The translations under genes were made by a program, and so were the position numbers. From Erwinia sp. OLFS4 (lineage in GTDB: Bacteria > Pseudomonadota > Gammaproteobacteria > Enterobacterales > Enterobacteriaceae), in assembly GCF_002752165.1 (NCBI RefSeq), contig NZ_MOMB01000048.1:79508-143507 (forward strand): a stretch of DNA of 64,000 nt, written 5' to 3'. Shown piece by piece: positions 19,235 to 30,480 of the stretch. Each line of letters starts with the position of its first letter. Position 1 is the first letter of the stretch. The notes beneath the pieces are model-generated. The model searched no databases and had not been told where the DNA came from. It worked only from the letters and a program-made list of their open reading frames with translations.

Positions 19235-20608
19235 GTGCAGAAGTATTTTATTGAGGCGCGTCAGTTACTCGCTCTGGCTATCCCCGTCATCTTCGCCCAG
19301 GTGGCACAAACCGCGATGGGCTTTGTCGACACCATCATGGCCGGTGGCGTCAGTGCGACCGATATGGCTGCGGTCGCCGTCGGCACATCCATCTGGTTAC
19401 CATCAATTCTGTTTGGTCACGGACTGATACTGGCATTAACGCCGGTGGTTGCCCAGCTAAACGGCTCCGGAAGACGTCACCTGATTGCTCATCAGGTCCG
19501 TCAGGCATACTGGCTGGCCGGTATGGTGTCTGTGGGGGTCATGGTGGTGTTGTTCAATGCTGGCTTTGTTATCTACGCAATGCACAACATTGATGCCCAG
19601 CTCGCCGATAAGGCGGTGCGCTATCTGCGTGCGCTGTTGTGGGGCGCGCCAGGCTATCTGTTTTTTCAGGTCGCGCGCAATCAGTGCGAAGGCTTGTCAA
19701 AAACTAAGCCGGGGATGGTACTCGGCTTCCTCGGCTTACTGGTGAATATTCCGGTTAACTACATCTTTATCTATGGTCATTTTGGCATGCCGGCGATGGG
19801 CGGGGTCGGTTGCGGTGTGGCCACCGCTTCAGTTTACTGGGTCATGTTTATTACCATGAAAGCATGGTGCCGGCGCGCCGCGTTTCTGCGGGATATTCAC
19901 CAGACCCCGTCGCTACCCGGACCAGACTGGCAGGTGCTGCGCCGTCTGTTCTCTCTTGGTCTGCCGGTTGCGCTGGCGCTGTTTTTTGAAGTGACGCTGT
20001 TTGCCGTGGTGGCGCTACTGGTATCGCCAATGGGTATTGTCGACGTCGCTGGTCACCAGATCGCCCTGAACTTCAGTTCACTGATGTTTGTTATCCCGCT
20101 GTCACTGGGCGTGGCGGCGACCATTCGCGTCGGTTATCGTCTTGGCCAGGGCTCAACCGAGGATGCCCATACTTCGGCCTGGGCGGCGCAGATGGTGGGG
20201 GTTTTAATGGCTTGCTGTACCGCGCTGTTTACCGTGACATTCCGTAAGCACATTGCGCTGCTATATAACGATAATCCGGCGGTGGTGGCGCTGGCGGCAC
20301 AGTTAATGTTTCTGGCGGCTATCTATCAGATTTCCGACTCAATTCAGGTTATTGGTAGCGGCGTACTGCGCGGCTATAAAGACACCCGCGCGATATTCTT
20401 TATCACCCTGATCGCTTACTGGTGTCTGGGATTACCCAGTGGTTGCATACTGGCCCTGACTGACTGGCTGGTTCCGCCAATGGGACCGGCAGGCTTCTGG
20501 TGCGGATTTATTATTGGGCTTAGCTCCTCTGCGGTACTGATGCTATGGCGAATCCGCCGTCTTCAGCGTCAGCCCGCCGAGCGCATTCTTGGTCGGGCCG
20601 CACACTGA
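19235..20608 (+). CDS. mdtK: Multidrug efflux MATE transporter MdtK (NorM)
   Basis: 457 residues, 12 membrane helices in two MATE halves. The N-terminus is nearly that of E. coli MdtK ([25 protein letters not shown]). Cation-coupled export of fluoroquinolones and other compounds is known for the family. Start is GTG 19235 with AAGGTG upstream. It is followed by tRNA-Val genes as in E. coli. Confidence 0.96.
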   Translation: MQKYFIEARQLLALAIPVIFAQVAQTAMGFVDTIMAGGVSATDMAAVAVGTSIWLPSILFGHGLILALTPVVAQLNGSGRRHLIAHQVRQAYWLAGMVSVGVMVVLFNAGFVIYAMHNIDAQLADKAVRYLRALLWGAPGYLFFQVARNQCEGLSKTKPGMVLGFLGLLVNIPVNYIFIYGHFGMPAMGGVGCGVATASVYWVMFITMKAWCRRAAFLRDIHQTPSLPGPDWQVLRRLFSLGLPVALALFFEVTLFAVVALLVSPMGIVDVAGHQIALNFSSLMFVIPLSLGVAATIRVGYRLGQGSTEDAHTSAWAAQMVGVLMACCTALFTVTFRKHIALLYNDNPAVVALAAQLMFLAAIYQISDSIQVIGSGVLRGYKDTRAIFFITLIAYWCLGLPSGCILALTDWLVPPMGPAGFWCGFIIGLSSSAVLMLWRIRRLQRQPAERILGRAAH

Positions 20609-20680
20609 TGACATAACGCGCAAAATTGCTGCGTTCTGCACAGATGCGCAGCAGTTACGCAGAAATTTATCGCTTTCCCC

Positions 20681-20709
20681 TTGCCAGTCGTCAAGCCTGC
20701 CGCTAATAT
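20681..20709 (+). promoter_or_regulatory. Promoter of the tRNA-Val cluster
   Basis: TTGCCA (20681-20686), 17 bases, TAATAT (20704-20709), then the GC-rich discriminator TCGTCCCCG typical of stringently controlled stable-RNA promoters. Start about 20716, some 47 bases before the first tRNA. Confidence 0.75.
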
Positions 20710-20762
20710 TCGTCCCCGCTGACAGCAGGCTGTTTTTAAAATGATTGCGACTGTCACAGCCC

Positions 20763-20839
20763 GCGTTCTTAGCTCAGTTGGTTAGAGCACCACCTTGACA
20801 TGGTGGGGGTCGGAGGTTCGAGTCCTCTAGAACGCACCA
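20763..20839 (+). tRNA. tRNA-Val (anticodon GAC)
   Basis: 77 bases including encoded CCA. Acceptor stem GCGTTCT/AGAACGC, D arm with AGCTCAGTTGGTTAGAGC, anticodon arm CACCT-TGACATG-type loop with GAC at 20797-20799, T arm GGTTCGAGTCC. The sequence is identical to the copy at 20981. Confidence 0.98.
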
Positions 20840-20841
20840 GT

Positions 20842-20918
20842 GCGTCCGTAGCTCAGTTGGTTAGAGCACCACCTTGACATGGTGGGGGTCGGTGGTTCGA
20901 GTCCACTCGGACGCACCA
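20842..20918 (+). tRNA. tRNA-Val (anticodon GAC)
   Basis: 77 bases with CCA, two bases after the first copy. The acceptor stem (GCGTCCG/CGGACGC) and T stem (GGTGG/CCACT) differ from the neighbours, but the D and anticodon arms are the same. This corresponds to the valV/valW pair arrangement of E. coli. Confidence 0.98.
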
Positions 20919-20980
20919 ATTGCAAAATCAAATGCACACCGCACCGTGGTCGGCGCACAGGAAACACACCGTCTTTATTG

Positions 20981-21057
20981 GCGTTCTTAGCTCAGTTGGT
21001 TAGAGCACCACCTTGACATGGTGGGGGTCGGAGGTTCGAGTCCTCTAGAACGCACCA
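20981..21057 (+). tRNA. tRNA-Val (anticodon GAC), third copy
   Basis: Base-for-base identical to 20763-20839 and separated from the second copy by 62 bases with no obvious separate promoter. E. coli has only two genes at this site. The identity suggests a recent local duplication or concerted evolution. Confidence 0.98.
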
Positions 21058-21134
21058 GCGCTTTCTTGTCTTTTCGCTGATTTCACACACAACAAAAATG
21101 CAGGTTATCTGCACAATACTGCGGCTGCTTTTAA

Positions 21135-21194
21135 TTGGTTTTCCGCTATTTTCGTGACTATAATAGCCTCCTTTGAGTGATTTGAATGGTTTCA
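21135..21194 (+). promoter_or_regulatory. pykF promoter with Cra (FruR) site
   Basis: TTGGTT (21135-21140), 18 bases, TATAAT (21159-21164). Downstream lies TGAATGGTTTCA (21183-21194), which fits the Cra consensus TGAAWCGNTTCA well. Placement just after the start site suggests repression, as for E. coli pykF. A 220-base leader of unknown function follows up to pykF. Confidence 0.7.
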
Positions 21195-21413
21195 GCCTAT
21201 GGAAGAGCCTGATTTACTGCCTTTCTCTATTTGTTGCGCACTTGCGCGCTGGCCTTCTGCAAACCCTTGTTATCACTTCCACAGCATATTTTATCGCAAT
21301 CTCCTATTCTTAACGTTGTATCGTTGCCTGTTACCACGCACCCAATTCCTCTTTCAGCCTGAGGCTGGAAGAAAAATACTCATCATTTATCTCAACTTAC
21401 AGAAAACATTGTC

Positions 21414-22826
21414 ATGAAAAAGACCAAAATTGTTTGTACTATCGGCCCGAAAACCGAATCTGAACAGATGCTGACTGACCTGCTGGATGCCGGCATGAAC
21501 GTCATGCGACTTAACTTCTCTCATGGCGATTATGAAGAGCATGGTCGTCGTATCGCTAACCTGCGCAACGTGGTGAATAAAACTGGCCGCCAGGCGGCAA
21601 TTTTACTGGATACCAAAGGGCCGGAAATCCGCACCATGAAGCTGGAAGGCGGTAAAGACGTGACGCTGCAAGCCGGCCAGACCTTCACTTTCACCACCGA
21701 TCAGAGCGTGATCGGTAACAGCGAACGCGTAGCCGTCACCTACCCGGGTTTTACCAGTGATTTAAAAACCGGTAATACCGTGCTGGTTGATGACGGCCTG
21801 ATCGGGATGGAAGTGACCTCGGTTAGCGGCAACAACGTAGTCTGTCGCGTACTTAACGGAGGCGACCTTGGGGAAAATAAAGGCGTTAACCTGCCGGGCG
21901 TTTCCATTCAGCTGCCGGCACTGGCAGAAAAAGACAAGCGCGACCTGATCTTTGGCTGCGAACAGGGCGTCGACTTTGTTGCGGCGTCTTTTATTCGCAA
22001 ACGTTCTGACGTAGTGGAAATTCGTGAACATCTTAAAGCCCACGGCGGCGCTCATATTCAGATTATTTCCAAAATCGAAAACCAGGAAGGTCTCAATAAT
22101 TTTGATGAAATTCTTGAAGCCTCAGATGGCATCATGGTTGCCCGTGGCGATCTCGGCGTTGAGATCCCGGTTGAAGAAGTGATTTTTGCGCAGAAAATGA
22201 TGATCAAGAAGTGTAATAAAGCCCGCAAAGTAGTCATTACGGCAACCCAGATGCTGGATTCAATGATTAAAAACCCGCGCCCGACCCGGGCCGAAGCCGG
22301 TGATGTCGCCAACGCTATCCTCGACGGCACGGATGCAGTAATGCTGTCCGGCGAAAGCGCCAAAGGCAAGTATCCGCTGGAAGCCGTGCGTATCATGGCG
22401 ACCATCTGTGAACGTACCGACCCGGTGATGAAAAGCCGCATAGAGATTAAAGATCCACAACACAGAATGCGCATCACTGAAGCAGTTTGTCGTGGTGCGG
22501 TTGAAACCGCCGAAAATCTTGAAGCCCCGCTGATCGTGGTGGCAACGGAAGGCGGTAAATCGGCTAAATCTGTGCGTAAATACTTCCCGCACGCCACCAT
22601 TCTGGCGCTGACCACCAATGAAATCACTGCCCGTCAGCTGCTCCTGACCAAAGGCGTGCAAACCTCACTGGTGAATAAAATCGCCTCTACGGATGATTTC
22701 TACCGTCTCGGTAAAGAGGCCGCGCTGGCCAGCGGCTATGCGCGTGAAGGTGACGTCGTGGTGATGGTTTCCGGTGCACTGGTACCGAGTGGAACCACCA
22801 ATACCGCATCGGTACATGCCCTTTAG
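21414..22826 (+). CDS. pykF: Pyruvate kinase I
   Basis: 470 residues, the length of E. coli PykF (fructose-1,6-bisphosphate-activated form). It transfers phosphate from PEP to ADP. The N-terminal barrel starts [14 protein letters not shown]. The active-site signature is [17 protein letters not shown] (Lys) and [10 protein letters not shown], followed by TATQMLDSM. The C-terminal allosteric domain ends [20 protein letters not shown]. It is opposed in the cell by PpsA, also encoded in this window, and both have Cra-like sites. Confidence 0.98.
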   Translation: MKKTKIVCTIGPKTESEQMLTDLLDAGMNVMRLNFSHGDYEEHGRRIANLRNVVNKTGRQAAILLDTKGPEIRTMKLEGGKDVTLQAGQTFTFTTDQSVIGNSERVAVTYPGFTSDLKTGNTVLVDDGLIGMEVTSVSGNNVVCRVLNGGDLGENKGVNLPGVSIQLPALAEKDKRDLIFGCEQGVDFVAASFIRKRSDVVEIREHLKAHGGAHIQIISKIENQEGLNNFDEILEASDGIMVARGDLGVEIPVEEVIFAQKMMIKKCNKARKVVITATQMLDSMIKNPRPTRAEAGDVANAILDGTDAVMLSGESAKGKYPLEAVRIMATICERTDPVMKSRIEIKDPQHRMRITEAVCRGAVETAENLEAPLIVVATEGGKSAKSVRKYFPHATILALTTNEITARQLLLTKGVQTSLVNKIASTDDFYRLGKEAALASGYAREGDVVVMVSGALVPSGTTNTASVHAL

Positions 22827-22852
22827 TAAAGCGCCGGTTTTAAATATGTAAC

Positions 22853-22878
22853 AGCGCCGGTCACGGCGCTTTTTTTTT
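22853..22878 (+). terminator. pykF terminator
   Basis: AGCGCCG (22853-22859) GTCA CGGCGCT (22864-22870) followed by eight T. Confidence 0.93.
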
Positions 22879-23060
22879 GACAATAACCCCTGCTTTTCTT
22901 TTCTGAAAATAACCGGTGAATTTAACCTGACAATCACACTGTTTGTTAAGATTGCTCCGATTCAAGCTGTCTGTTTTCTCTGTTTTTTTATTTCTGTGCG
23001 ATTAACAGCCGTTTCTTTGAGCGAACGATCAAATTTAAGCGTGTTATCAGCAAAAATTTA

Positions 23061-23089
23061 TTCTCATCGCAAAAAAGTTTGTGTAATAC
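23061..23089 (+). promoter_or_regulatory. lpp promoter
   Basis: TTCTCA (23061-23066), 17 bases, TAATAC (23084-23089) in strongly AT-rich DNA. The following leader TTGTAACGCTACATGGAG is the conserved lpp 5' untranslated sequence of E. coli. Confidence 0.85.
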
Positions 23090-23131
23090 TTGTAACGCTA
23101 CATGGAGATTAACTCAATCTAGAGGGTATAA

Positions 23132-23371
<240 letters not shown>

Positions 23372-23387
23372 GAGTTCCTGTAAGAAA

Positions 23388-23416
23388 AATGGCGCACACT
23401 GTGCGCCATTTTTTTT
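23388..23416. terminator. Terminator between lpp and ldtE
   Basis: AATGGCGCAC (23388-23397) ACT GTGCGCCATT (23401-23410), continuing into eight T. The left flank is A-rich, so it can serve ldtE in the other direction. Confidence 0.93.
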
Positions 23417-23463
23417 GTCTCTGGCTGGCCGGAATCTGCGCCGCCTGCTGTCGCTGCTTGTTG

Positions 23464-24420
23464 TCACCTTGTTATGGCCTCTGCTCTTAGCGCAACGTCC
23501 CCTGCATTCACCAGCACCGGCATCCCTGAACGCCGGCTAAGGGCCTCGCTGATGACCTGCCCGTCGCTTTGTTTGCTGTGAATAAAGCGTTTCAACGCAG
23601 GGCTGATGGGAATCACCTTCGTCTGGGGATCATCCTGTTCAGAACGCGACAGCGGCTGATGTACCTCAATATAACGTTTGCCATCGGGTTCTATGGCGTA
23701 TTTTACCGGCTGATTGATCACCTGAACCCGGGTACCTTGCGGCACGTTACTGAACAGGGTGGCTATATCATCCGGACGCAACCGGATACACCCGGAACTG
23801 ACACGCATCCCGATGCCAAAATCCGCATTGGTACCATGAATCAAATAATGTCCTTTGCCATATGCCAGGCGCATGGCATAAAGCCCCGTCGGATTATCCG
23901 GACCTGCCGGAATAACCCCAGGCAGTCGGACGCCTTTTTCCGCGTAGCGTTTACGGATATTTGGCGTTGGTGTCCAGGTCGGATTGGGAATTTTCTGGCT
24001 AATAGTCGTAACCATACTGGGAGTAATCGCTCCCTGCTGACCAATGCCAATAGGATAAACGATGACTTTATTTTCGCCCGGCGGATAATAATACAGGCGA
24101 AGTTCAGCAAGATTGACCACAATGCCTTCGCGCCGGGTATCAGGCAGTAGCATTTGTTGTGGAATGATGAGCTCGCTGCCGGCCTCTGGCAGCCAGGGGT
24201 CGGTGCCGGGATTGGCCTCAAGTATCCCCAGCAAACCAACCTTATAGCGCGCGGCGATATCTTCAAGCGGACGTTTATTATCCGCCACCACCGTCGTCAC
24301 ATTCTCGCCAATCAGGCGACTGTCAGCCGGGGGTAAGGGATATTCAGTGGCAGTTGCCTGCTGCAGCCAGCCAGCAGCAGCAAAAGCAACCATCACCAGC
24401 AAACGACGGCGGGTAGTCAT
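23464..24420 (-). CDS. ldtE: L,D-transpeptidase LdtE (YnhG)
   Basis: 318 residues; periplasmic enzyme making 3-3 meso-DAP crosslinks in peptidoglycan. N-terminal signal peptide (about 1-25), a LysM-like segment (about 40-90, EDIAARYKVGLLGILEANPG), and a YkuD catalytic domain (about 97-232) with His195 in HGTNAD and the nucleophile Cys211 in SSGCIRL. About 16 residues shorter than E. coli LdtE, with a C-terminal extension of usual type. It lies convergent to lpp and upstream of the suf operon end, as in E. coli. Confidence 0.95.
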   Translation of the reverse strand: MTTRRRLLVMVAFAAAGWLQQATATEYPLPPADSRLIGENVTTVVADNKRPLEDIAARYKVGLLGILEANPGTDPWLPEAGSELIIPQQMLLPDTRREGIVVNLAELRLYYYPPGENKVIVYPIGIGQQGAITPSMVTTISQKIPNPTWTPTPNIRKRYAEKGVRLPGVIPAGPDNPTGLYAMRLAYGKGHYLIHGTNADFGIGMRVSSGCIRLRPDDIATLFSNVPQGTRVQVINQPVKYAIEPDGKRYIEVHQPLSRSEQDDPQTKVIPISPALKRFIHSKQSDGQVISEALSRRSGMPVLVNAGDVALRAEAITR

Positions 24421-24493
24421 ACAGCTCTCCCTGTAATTAGCATAAATGACAGCTGACTGGCAGCACGTTGCCGTCAGTCAGCGCCAGTCTGAC

Positions 24494-24910
24494 TCAGGAA
24501 AGGCTTTCTGCCCGTTGGCGAATGGTGCGAATCATCGCTTCAAGGCCCTGGGTACGTGACGGCGTCAGGTGCTGAGTCAGCGCCAGATGTTCAAACCACG
24601 GTCGTACATCAAAGGCGACGATTTCAGCGGCGGTCATCTGTTGATACAGGATAAAAACAACGGCAATCAGCCCCTTCACAATCGCTGCATCACTGTCACC
24701 CTGCAGGCTGACTTTACCATCGCTGTCCTGATCAAGCAGAACCCAGACCTGGCTCTGGCAGCCGGATACTGCGTTTTCTGGCTGGTGCAAGGAATCAGAT
24801 GATTCTGGTAATGCAGCACCCAACTCAATAATATACAGATATTTCTCTTCCCAGTTGGCGCAGCGATTAAAATTGCGCACCAGCTTCTCTTTATCTGGCA
24901 ACGTTGCCAT
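24494..24910 (-). CDS. sufE: SufE, sulfur-acceptor partner of SufS
   Basis: 138 residues. Accepts persulfide from SufS on Cys51 ([13 protein letters not shown]) and passes it to SufB. Last gene of the suf operon, 26 bases after sufS. Confidence 0.97.
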   Translation of the reverse strand: MATLPDKEKLVRNFNRCANWEEKYLYIIELGAALPESSDSLHQPENAVSGCQSQVWVLLDQDSDGKVSLQGDSDAAIVKGLIAVVFILYQQMTAAEIVAFDVRPWFEHLALTQHLTPSRTQGLEAMIRTIRQRAESLS

Positions 24911-24936
24911 TTACTCCTCCTGCCCGCCCGGCATAC

Positions 24937-26157
24937 TTAGCCAAGCAGACGGTGTATGCGTATCAGACCTTCCGCCAGCCGGTCTGCCTCTTCTTCAGTA
25001 TTGTACATCGCAAAACTTGCCCGACACATGGCCGCAACGTTAAAGCGACTCATCAGCGGCATAGCACAATGATGCCCGGTGCGGATAGCAATGCCATACT
25101 GGTCGAGGAAACTACCGACATCATAGGCGTGGTGTTGCGCCAGATTAAATGAAATCACGCCCACGCCGTCGGCAGGACCGTAGGTGACTAGCCCAGGAAC
25201 TGCCGCCAGCTTATTACGCGCATAATGCATTAGCTGATGTTCATAGGCGCTGATATTTTCCAGTCCCAGCTCACTGACGTAGCTCAGCGCCGCGCCCAGC
25301 CCCAGTATGCCGGCGGTATGGGGCGAGCCGGCTTCAAAACGCCAGGGGGCAGCATTCCAGCTGGTACCCTGTGTCAGGCTGACACTTTTAATCATTGACC
25401 CGCCTCCTTCCCACGGCGGCATCTCGTCAAGCAGTGCTTTGCGTCCATACAGCACGCCAATACCGGTCGGGCCATATATCTTATGGCCTGAAAAGACATA
25501 GAAGTCGCATCCCAGCGCCTGTACATCCACCGGTTGATGCATCACCGCTTGCGCGCCATCAATCAGGGTAGTGACGCCGGCAGCCCGCGCTTTCGCCACC
25601 ATCTCCTTAAGCGGGTTAACCGTACCCAGTACGTTTGACACCTGGGTGATAGCCAGCAGCCGGGTGCGCTTATCCATCAGCGCATCAAGGCGACTGACAT
25701 CCAGCCGGCCATCATCCGTCACCGGCAGGTAGCGCAATTCAGCGCCGGTGCGCGCTGCCAGCAGCTGCCAGGGCACGATATTAGCGTGATGCTCCATTTC
25801 GCTAATAATCAGGTTATCACCGGCTTTAATCTGCGTCTGGCCCCAGCTGTTCGCCACCAGATTAATGCCTTCCGTGGTACCACGTACGAAAATAATTTCT
25901 TCTGCCGAGGCCGCATGAATAAAGCGGGCAACCTGCTGACGGACATCCTCCATCTGGCCGGTGGCTTCAGCACTCAGGGTATGAATACCACGATGTACCG
26001 CCGCGTAACCATGCTGATAAAAATGACTTTCCGCGCTAATAACAGACTGCGGTTTTTGCGCACTGGCCGCACTGTCCAGATAGGCCAGCGGACGCCCGTT
26101 AACTTCACGCGTCAGAACGGGAAAATCCGCCCTGACGCGGCGGATATCAAAACTCAT
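24937..26157 (-). CDS. sufS: SufS cysteine desulfurase
   Basis: 406-residue type II, PLP-dependent desulfurase that takes sulfur from cysteine. The PLP lysine is in [11 protein letters not shown] (near 226) and the persulfide Cys in RTGHHCAMP (near 364). The start ATG overlaps the sufD stop (ATGA, 26154-26157), implying coupling. It acts with SufE and the SufBCD scaffold. Confidence 0.98.
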   Translation of the reverse strand: MSFDIRRVRADFPVLTREVNGRPLAYLDSAASAQKPQSVISAESHFYQHGYAAVHRGIHTLSAEATGQMEDVRQQVARFIHAASAEEIIFVRGTTEGINLVANSWGQTQIKAGDNLIISEMEHHANIVPWQLLAARTGAELRYLPVTDDGRLDVSRLDALMDKRTRLLAITQVSNVLGTVNPLKEMVAKARAAGVTTLIDGAQAVMHQPVDVQALGCDFYVFSGHKIYGPTGIGVLYGRKALLDEMPPWEGGGSMIKSVSLTQGTSWNAAPWRFEAGSPHTAGILGLGAALSYVSELGLENISAYEHQLMHYARNKLAAVPGLVTYGPADGVGVISFNLAQHHAYDVGSFLDQYGIAIRTGHHCAMPLMSRFNVAAMCRASFAMYNTEEEADRLAEGLIRIHRLLG

Positions 26158-27437
26158 TCCAGGCCTCCCGGGAAGCGCAATGCGATACGGTCTAAAACCG
26201 CCGCTTTCAGCATGCTGTCGCTGATAGCTTCCGTCAGTTCAGCAGCAAAAGCATAGATAATCATGCGCTGCGCCGCCTGCTCATCAATACCGCGCGTACG
26301 CAGATAAAACATCTGTTCGTCATCAATGCGGCCGATGGTCGCCCCGTGACTGCATTTCACATCATCGGCATAGATTTCGAGCTGAGGTTTGGTATCCACT
26401 TCAGCCAGTCGCCCGAGCAACAGATTGTTGTTGGTCATCTGACCATCCGTTTTTAGCGCATGACGGGCAACGGTGATTTTGCCGTTGAATACCGCTTTAG
26501 CACGGTCGCGCACGATAGTTTTATGCAGCTGACGGCTGAGGCAGTAGCCTTTATTGTGTTCCAGATAACTTCGGGTATCACACACTTCTTTTTCCACCGG
26601 CAACACCAGGCTGTTTAACCGCAGTTCGCTGTTTTCGCCGTTGAGCTGCACGCTGGTGTGATGGCGTGTCAGGCCCGCGCCAAGTAAAAAGCTATGGCTT
26701 TCCACCCATGCATCGCGACCAACACGCATATCATTATGGGAAAAGTGGTAGCTGGCCGCACTCTCAAAACCGAGTTTATAGTGGCTGAGCCGGGCGTTGT
26801 CAGCAATATGGAAAGTCGTGCGGGCGCCGCTGAAATGGCCACAGTGGTCGAGACTGACATAGTGTTCAATCAGCGTCGCTTCTGCCCCCTCTTCCAGCTC
26901 CAGATGGTGACGGTAATGCAGCGTATTCATCGCATCGCTTCGCCCGCTGCTGATATGCAACAGATAGAGCGGACGTACTGCGCTTTTCCCCCGCGCCAGC
27001 CGCAGGCTGGTAACCTCTTCCGCCAGACTTTCTGTCAGATGTAAAAACACTTCCGGTTGGATCGGTGCATCAAGCTCATGACGTCGGGCCGACTGCTGAA
27101 CGTCAACCTGGAACAGGTCGTAATTTTTGTCACTTAGGCTGGCATCAAAACGCCCGTCAATAAACACCAGCCTCACGGCGTCAATATCCAGCGCCAGTCC
27201 CGCCAGATCGGCGGCACTCAAAGGCGGTGAGCTTTCCGCGAGAGTAAAACGCTGAGCCAGCAGGCTATCAAGCGGCGTATAGCGCCAGTTCTCGTGTTTA
27301 CGCGTAGGCAGACCCAGTCGCAGCACCTGCTGCCAGTGTTGCTGAGCCTGCATAGAGCGTTTATCACCACGGCTTTCAAATAAATGATGCCACTGCTGCA
27401 ATGCGTTATCGTTACTCCTGGTCGGTAAGCCAGCCAT
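26154..27437 (-). CDS. sufD: SufD, SufBCD scaffold subunit
   Basis: 427 residues (E. coli 423). Right-handed beta-helix protein homologous to SufB, with the conserved C-terminal block [23 protein letters not shown] containing the His/Cys region used at the SufB-SufD interface. It overlaps sufC by 26 bases on the same strand. Confidence 0.97.
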   Translation of the reverse strand: MAGLPTRSNDNALQQWHHLFESRGDKRSMQAQQHWQQVLRLGLPTRKHENWRYTPLDSLLAQRFTLAESSPPLSAADLAGLALDIDAVRLVFIDGRFDASLSDKNYDLFQVDVQQSARRHELDAPIQPEVFLHLTESLAEEVTSLRLARGKSAVRPLYLLHISSGRSDAMNTLHYRHHLELEEGAEATLIEHYVSLDHCGHFSGARTTFHIADNARLSHYKLGFESAASYHFSHNDMRVGRDAWVESHSFLLGAGLTRHHTSVQLNGENSELRLNSLVLPVEKEVCDTRSYLEHNKGYCLSRQLHKTIVRDRAKAVFNGKITVARHALKTDGQMTNNNLLLGRLAEVDTKPQLEIYADDVKCSHGATIGRIDDEQMFYLRTRGIDEQAAQRMIIYAFAAELTEAISDSMLKAAVLDRIALRFPGGLE

Positions 27438-28158
27438 AGCCCTGCTCCTCCAGCTGTTTCACCAGAGTAAAATCGCCTGATTTGACAATTTTTCCCTGAT
27501 AAAGCACATGCACAAAATCCGGCTTAATGTAGTCGAGGATGCGCTGATAATGCGTGACAATAATAAACGCACGTTTGCCGTCACGCAGAGAGTTGACGCC
27601 GTTTGCGACAATTTTTAATGCGTCGATATCCAGACCGGAATCGGTTTCATCAAGGATACAGAGATCGGGCTCCAGCGCAGCCATTTGCAGAATATCGTTA
27701 CGTTTCTTCTCACCACCAGAAAAACCCACATTGACTGAGCGGGTCAACAGATCTTCCGGCATTTTCAGCAGATGAATTTTATCTTCAATAAAGTCCTGAA
27801 AATCGAAGCGATCGAGTACCGGCTGTTCACGGTATTTTCTCACGGCATTGACCGCGGTTTGCAAAAAAAACTGATTACTGACGCCAGGAATTTCTACCGG
27901 ATACTGAAAAGCCATAAAAATGCCTTCACCGGCGCGATCTTCCGGATCCAGTTCCAGCAAGTCTTTGCCCTTAAAGCTGACGCTTCCGCCACTTACCTGA
28001 TACTCTTCCCGCCCGGCGAGGGTCGCTGACAGGGTACTTTTACCGGAACCATTGGGTCCCATAATGGCATGCACTTCGCCGGCTTTCACCTCGAGATTTA
28101 ACCCGCGCAGAATGGCTTTTTCTTCAATATTTACCTGTAAATCTTTAATACTTAGCAT
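27412..28158 (-). CDS. sufC: SufC ATPase of the SufBCD complex
   Basis: 248-residue ABC-type ATPase. Walker A GPNGSGKST (about 34-42), signature FSGGEKKR, Walker B LCILDETDSGLD. ATP binding drives conformational change of SufB-SufD during iron-sulfur assembly. It is soluble, with no membrane segments. Confidence 0.98.
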   Translation of the reverse strand: MLSIKDLQVNIEEKAILRGLNLEVKAGEVHAIMGPNGSGKSTLSATLAGREEYQVSGGSVSFKGKDLLELDPEDRAGEGIFMAFQYPVEIPGVSNQFFLQTAVNAVRKYREQPVLDRFDFQDFIEDKIHLLKMPEDLLTRSVNVGFSGGEKKRNDILQMAALEPDLCILDETDSGLDIDALKIVANGVNSLRDGKRAFIIVTHYQRILDYIKPDFVHVLYQGKIVKSGDFTLVKQLEEQGYGWLTDQE

Positions 28159-28208
28159 GTTTTTTCCTTGGCGACACCACCGGGTGTCGGTGAAAAATCG
28201 CAGGCGTT

Positions 28209-29711
28209 TTAACCAACACTGTGTTCCAGACTGATAGCCAGTAGTTTTTGCGCTTCAACGGCAAATTCCAGCGGCAGTTCTGAAAATACATCTTTACAAA
28301 ATCCATTAACAATCATCGAGATAGCATCATCTTCACTGATGCTACGCTGCAAACAATAAAACAGCTGATCCTCACCAATACGCGACGTGGTCGCTTCATG
28401 TTCCAGCTGGGCACTGTTATTGCGGGTTTCAACGTAAGGGAAAGTGTGGGCACCACAATCCGGACCGATCAGCATTGAATCGCACTGGGTGAAATTTCGC
28501 GCGTTGGTTGCCGTCGGCATAATTTTTACCAGACCACGATAAGTATTCTGGCTTTTACCGGCCGAAATTCCCTTAGATATAATGGTTGAGCGGGTATTTT
28601 TACCAATATGAATCATCTTGGTGCCAGTATCCGCCTGCTGACGGCCGCTGGTCAGCGCCACCGAAAAGAATTCACCCACCGAGTTATCACCACGCAAAAT
28701 ACAGCTAGGGTATTTCCAGGTAATCGCTGAACCCGTCTCAGACTGAGTCCAAGACATTTTACTGTTTTCACCTTCGCACAGCGCCCGTTTAGTGACGAAG
28801 TTCAGGATCCCCCCCTCACCTTCACCACCGGGAAACCAGTTTTGTACTGTGGAGTATTTCACTTCAGCATTTTTGTGGATGATCACTTCCACCACCGCCG
28901 CATGCAGTTGATAACTGTCACGCACCGGTGCTGAACAGCCTTCGATATAGCTGACATAGCTATCTTCATCGGCAATCAGGATAGTGCGTTCAAACTGCCC
29001 GGTTTTCGCCGCATTAATACGAAAATAGGTGGAAAGCTCCATCGGACAACGCACCCCTTTCGGGATATAAACGAAGGTGCCGTCGGAGGCGACCGCGGAA
29101 TTCAGCGCGGCAAAGAAATTATCGTTATGGGGCACCACTGTGCCAAGGTATTGTTTTACCAGCTCAGGATGTTCCTGAATCGCCTCACCAAAGGAACAAA
29201 AGATAATGCCCTGTTCCGCCAGCTTATGGCGATAGGTAGTCGCCACCGAAACGGAATCAAAAATGGCGTCAACAGCCACTTCTTTACCTTCACGCACCGG
29301 CACACCCAGCTGGTCAAAGGCATTTTCCACTTCCTGAGTCAGGTAGTTGCTGGCTGGCTGCGCGCCGGATGTCTGTGTGGCACCTGGCTCCGAGGCACAG
29401 CTGTCATTACACACCCCGCATGAAGGTGCAGAATAGTAACTGTAATCCTGATAGTTTAATGCATCATAATGCGCTTTCAGCCAGTGCGGCTCTTCCATCT
29501 GTAGCCAGGCGTTATAAGCTTTAAGGCGAAATTCCAGCATCCATTCTGGCTCGTTGCGCTTAGCGGAAATCGCGCGCACCACGTCTTCACTGATGCCATG
29601 TTCCAGCTCATCAGTTTGCAGCTGAGTAAAGAAGCCCTCTTTGTACTTTTGCGGGCCACCTTCCCAGATATGTACCTCTTCAGATGCAGAGGCATCACCG
29701 TTACGAGACAT
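28209..29711 (-). CDS. sufB: SufB, Fe-S scaffold subunit
   Basis: About 500 residues and the most conserved suf protein. Conserved stretches include [50 protein letters not shown] (with the sulfur-accepting Cys) and [19 protein letters not shown]. Start chosen at ATG 29711, six bases after the sufA stop, matching the E. coli N-terminus MSRN; GTG 29720 is an alternative. An extra loop in the N-terminal region ([18 protein letters not shown]) has a Cys pattern seen also in E. coli. Confidence 0.97.
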   Translation of the reverse strand: MSRNGDASASEEVHIWEGGPQKYKEGFFTQLQTDELEHGISEDVVRAISAKRNEPEWMLEFRLKAYNAWLQMEEPHWLKAHYDALNYQDYSYYSAPSCGVCNDSCASEPGATQTSGAQPASNYLTQEVENAFDQLGVPVREGKEVAVDAIFDSVSVATTYRHKLAEQGIIFCSFGEAIQEHPELVKQYLGTVVPHNDNFFAALNSAVASDGTFVYIPKGVRCPMELSTYFRINAAKTGQFERTILIADEDSYVSYIEGCSAPVRDSYQLHAAVVEVIIHKNAEVKYSTVQNWFPGGEGEGGILNFVTKRALCEGENSKMSWTQSETGSAITWKYPSCILRGDNSVGEFFSVALTSGRQQADTGTKMIHIGKNTRSTIISKGISAGKSQNTYRGLVKIMPTATNARNFTQCDSMLIGPDCGAHTFPYVETRNNSAQLEHEATTSRIGEDQLFYCLQRSISEDDAISMIVNGFCKDVFSELPLEFAVEAQKLLAISLEHSVG

Positions 29712-29716
29712 AAGGA

Positions 29717-30091
29717 TCACTCAATGCCAAAGCTTTCACCACACCCACAGGCGTGCTGCGCTTTAGGATTATTAAATTTAAATACCTGATTCAACCCTTC
29801 GCGGACATAATCCACTTGTGTACCATCAATAAAAGGCATTGCCTGCAGCGGCACATACAAATGTGCTCCCTGGTGGCTAAAGACCAAGTCATCGCTGGCG
29901 GGCTCTTTCACCAGATCCATGGTATAGCCAAAGCCGGCGCAACCCGACGGTTTAACCCCCAATCGTAGCCCTTTAACTTGCGGGTCACTGGCCACCAGCG
30001 TCAGGATTTGCCGGGCAGCGCCATCGGTCAGCGTCAGCCCCTTCCAGACAAAATCTTGCGGTGAAAATGATGCGGGATTTACAGATTGCAT
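29717..30091 (-). CDS. sufA: SufA, A-type Fe-S carrier
   Basis: 124 residues; A-type carrier that transfers Fe-S clusters from SufBCD to target proteins. The three ligand cysteines are Cys51 (SGCAGFGY) and Cys115/Cys117 (HACGCG). First gene of the sufABCDSE operon. The operon's promoter lies in 30092-30200, where I see AT-rich sequence but cannot name IscR, OxyR or IHF sites with confidence. Confidence 0.97.
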   Translation of the reverse strand: MQSVNPASFSPQDFVWKGLTLTDGAARQILTLVASDPQVKGLRLGVKPSGCAGFGYTMDLVKEPASDDLVFSHQGAHLYVPLQAMPFIDGTQVDYVREGLNQVFKFNNPKAQHACGCGESFGIE

Positions 30092-30416
30092 AAATTACCT
30101 CACTATGCGTTAGCCCTGCGGCTTTCCCTCTATGGTAGTTATAACAATACGTACTTCAACCTCTTGTTTTGCAGGGATAATATGAAATCGCTGTTTTTGC
30201 CTGATTATTCACTAAGTTTAGCCCCTTTCTGCTACCCTGCGCCGGGCTGAGGTTTTGATAATTGTTATTTTTATCCATTTGTTTTTAAAAAATTATTTCC
30301 TAATCGTTTCACATCGCACCGGACCAGCAAGCACATTAACTTCTTTTTTCACTGGAAAGATTGGTTTTACCGATTTCTGTAACAGAAAGCATATTCGGTT
30401 AAATGCGACAAGCGTA

Positions 30417-30460
30417 TTGCTAATTTATCCGGGCGATATATGATAATAATTATCATTACC
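30417..30460 (+). promoter_or_regulatory. Promoter overlapped by a strong Fur box
   Basis: TTGCTA (30417-30422), 16 bases, TATGAT (30439-30444). The 19-base segment at 30442-30460 (GATAATAATTATCATTACC) agrees with the Fur consensus at 16 of 19 positions and covers the -10. Iron-dependent repression of the gene at 30481 is the simple reading. The remaining 30092-30416 holds the divergent suf promoter area and no supported gene. Confidence 0.82.
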
Positions 30461-30480
30461 ATAGAGGGTCGCTGTTACCG

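Noticed and set aside
23569..24150. Long open frame (193 codons) on the top strand opposite ldtE
   Set aside because: Antisense shadow of a strongly conserved L,D-transpeptidase; no ribosome site and no family resemblance.
30255..30443. 62-codon frame in the sufA upstream region
   Set aside because: No ribosome site, AT-driven composition, and it runs into the Fur box and promoter of the next gene.
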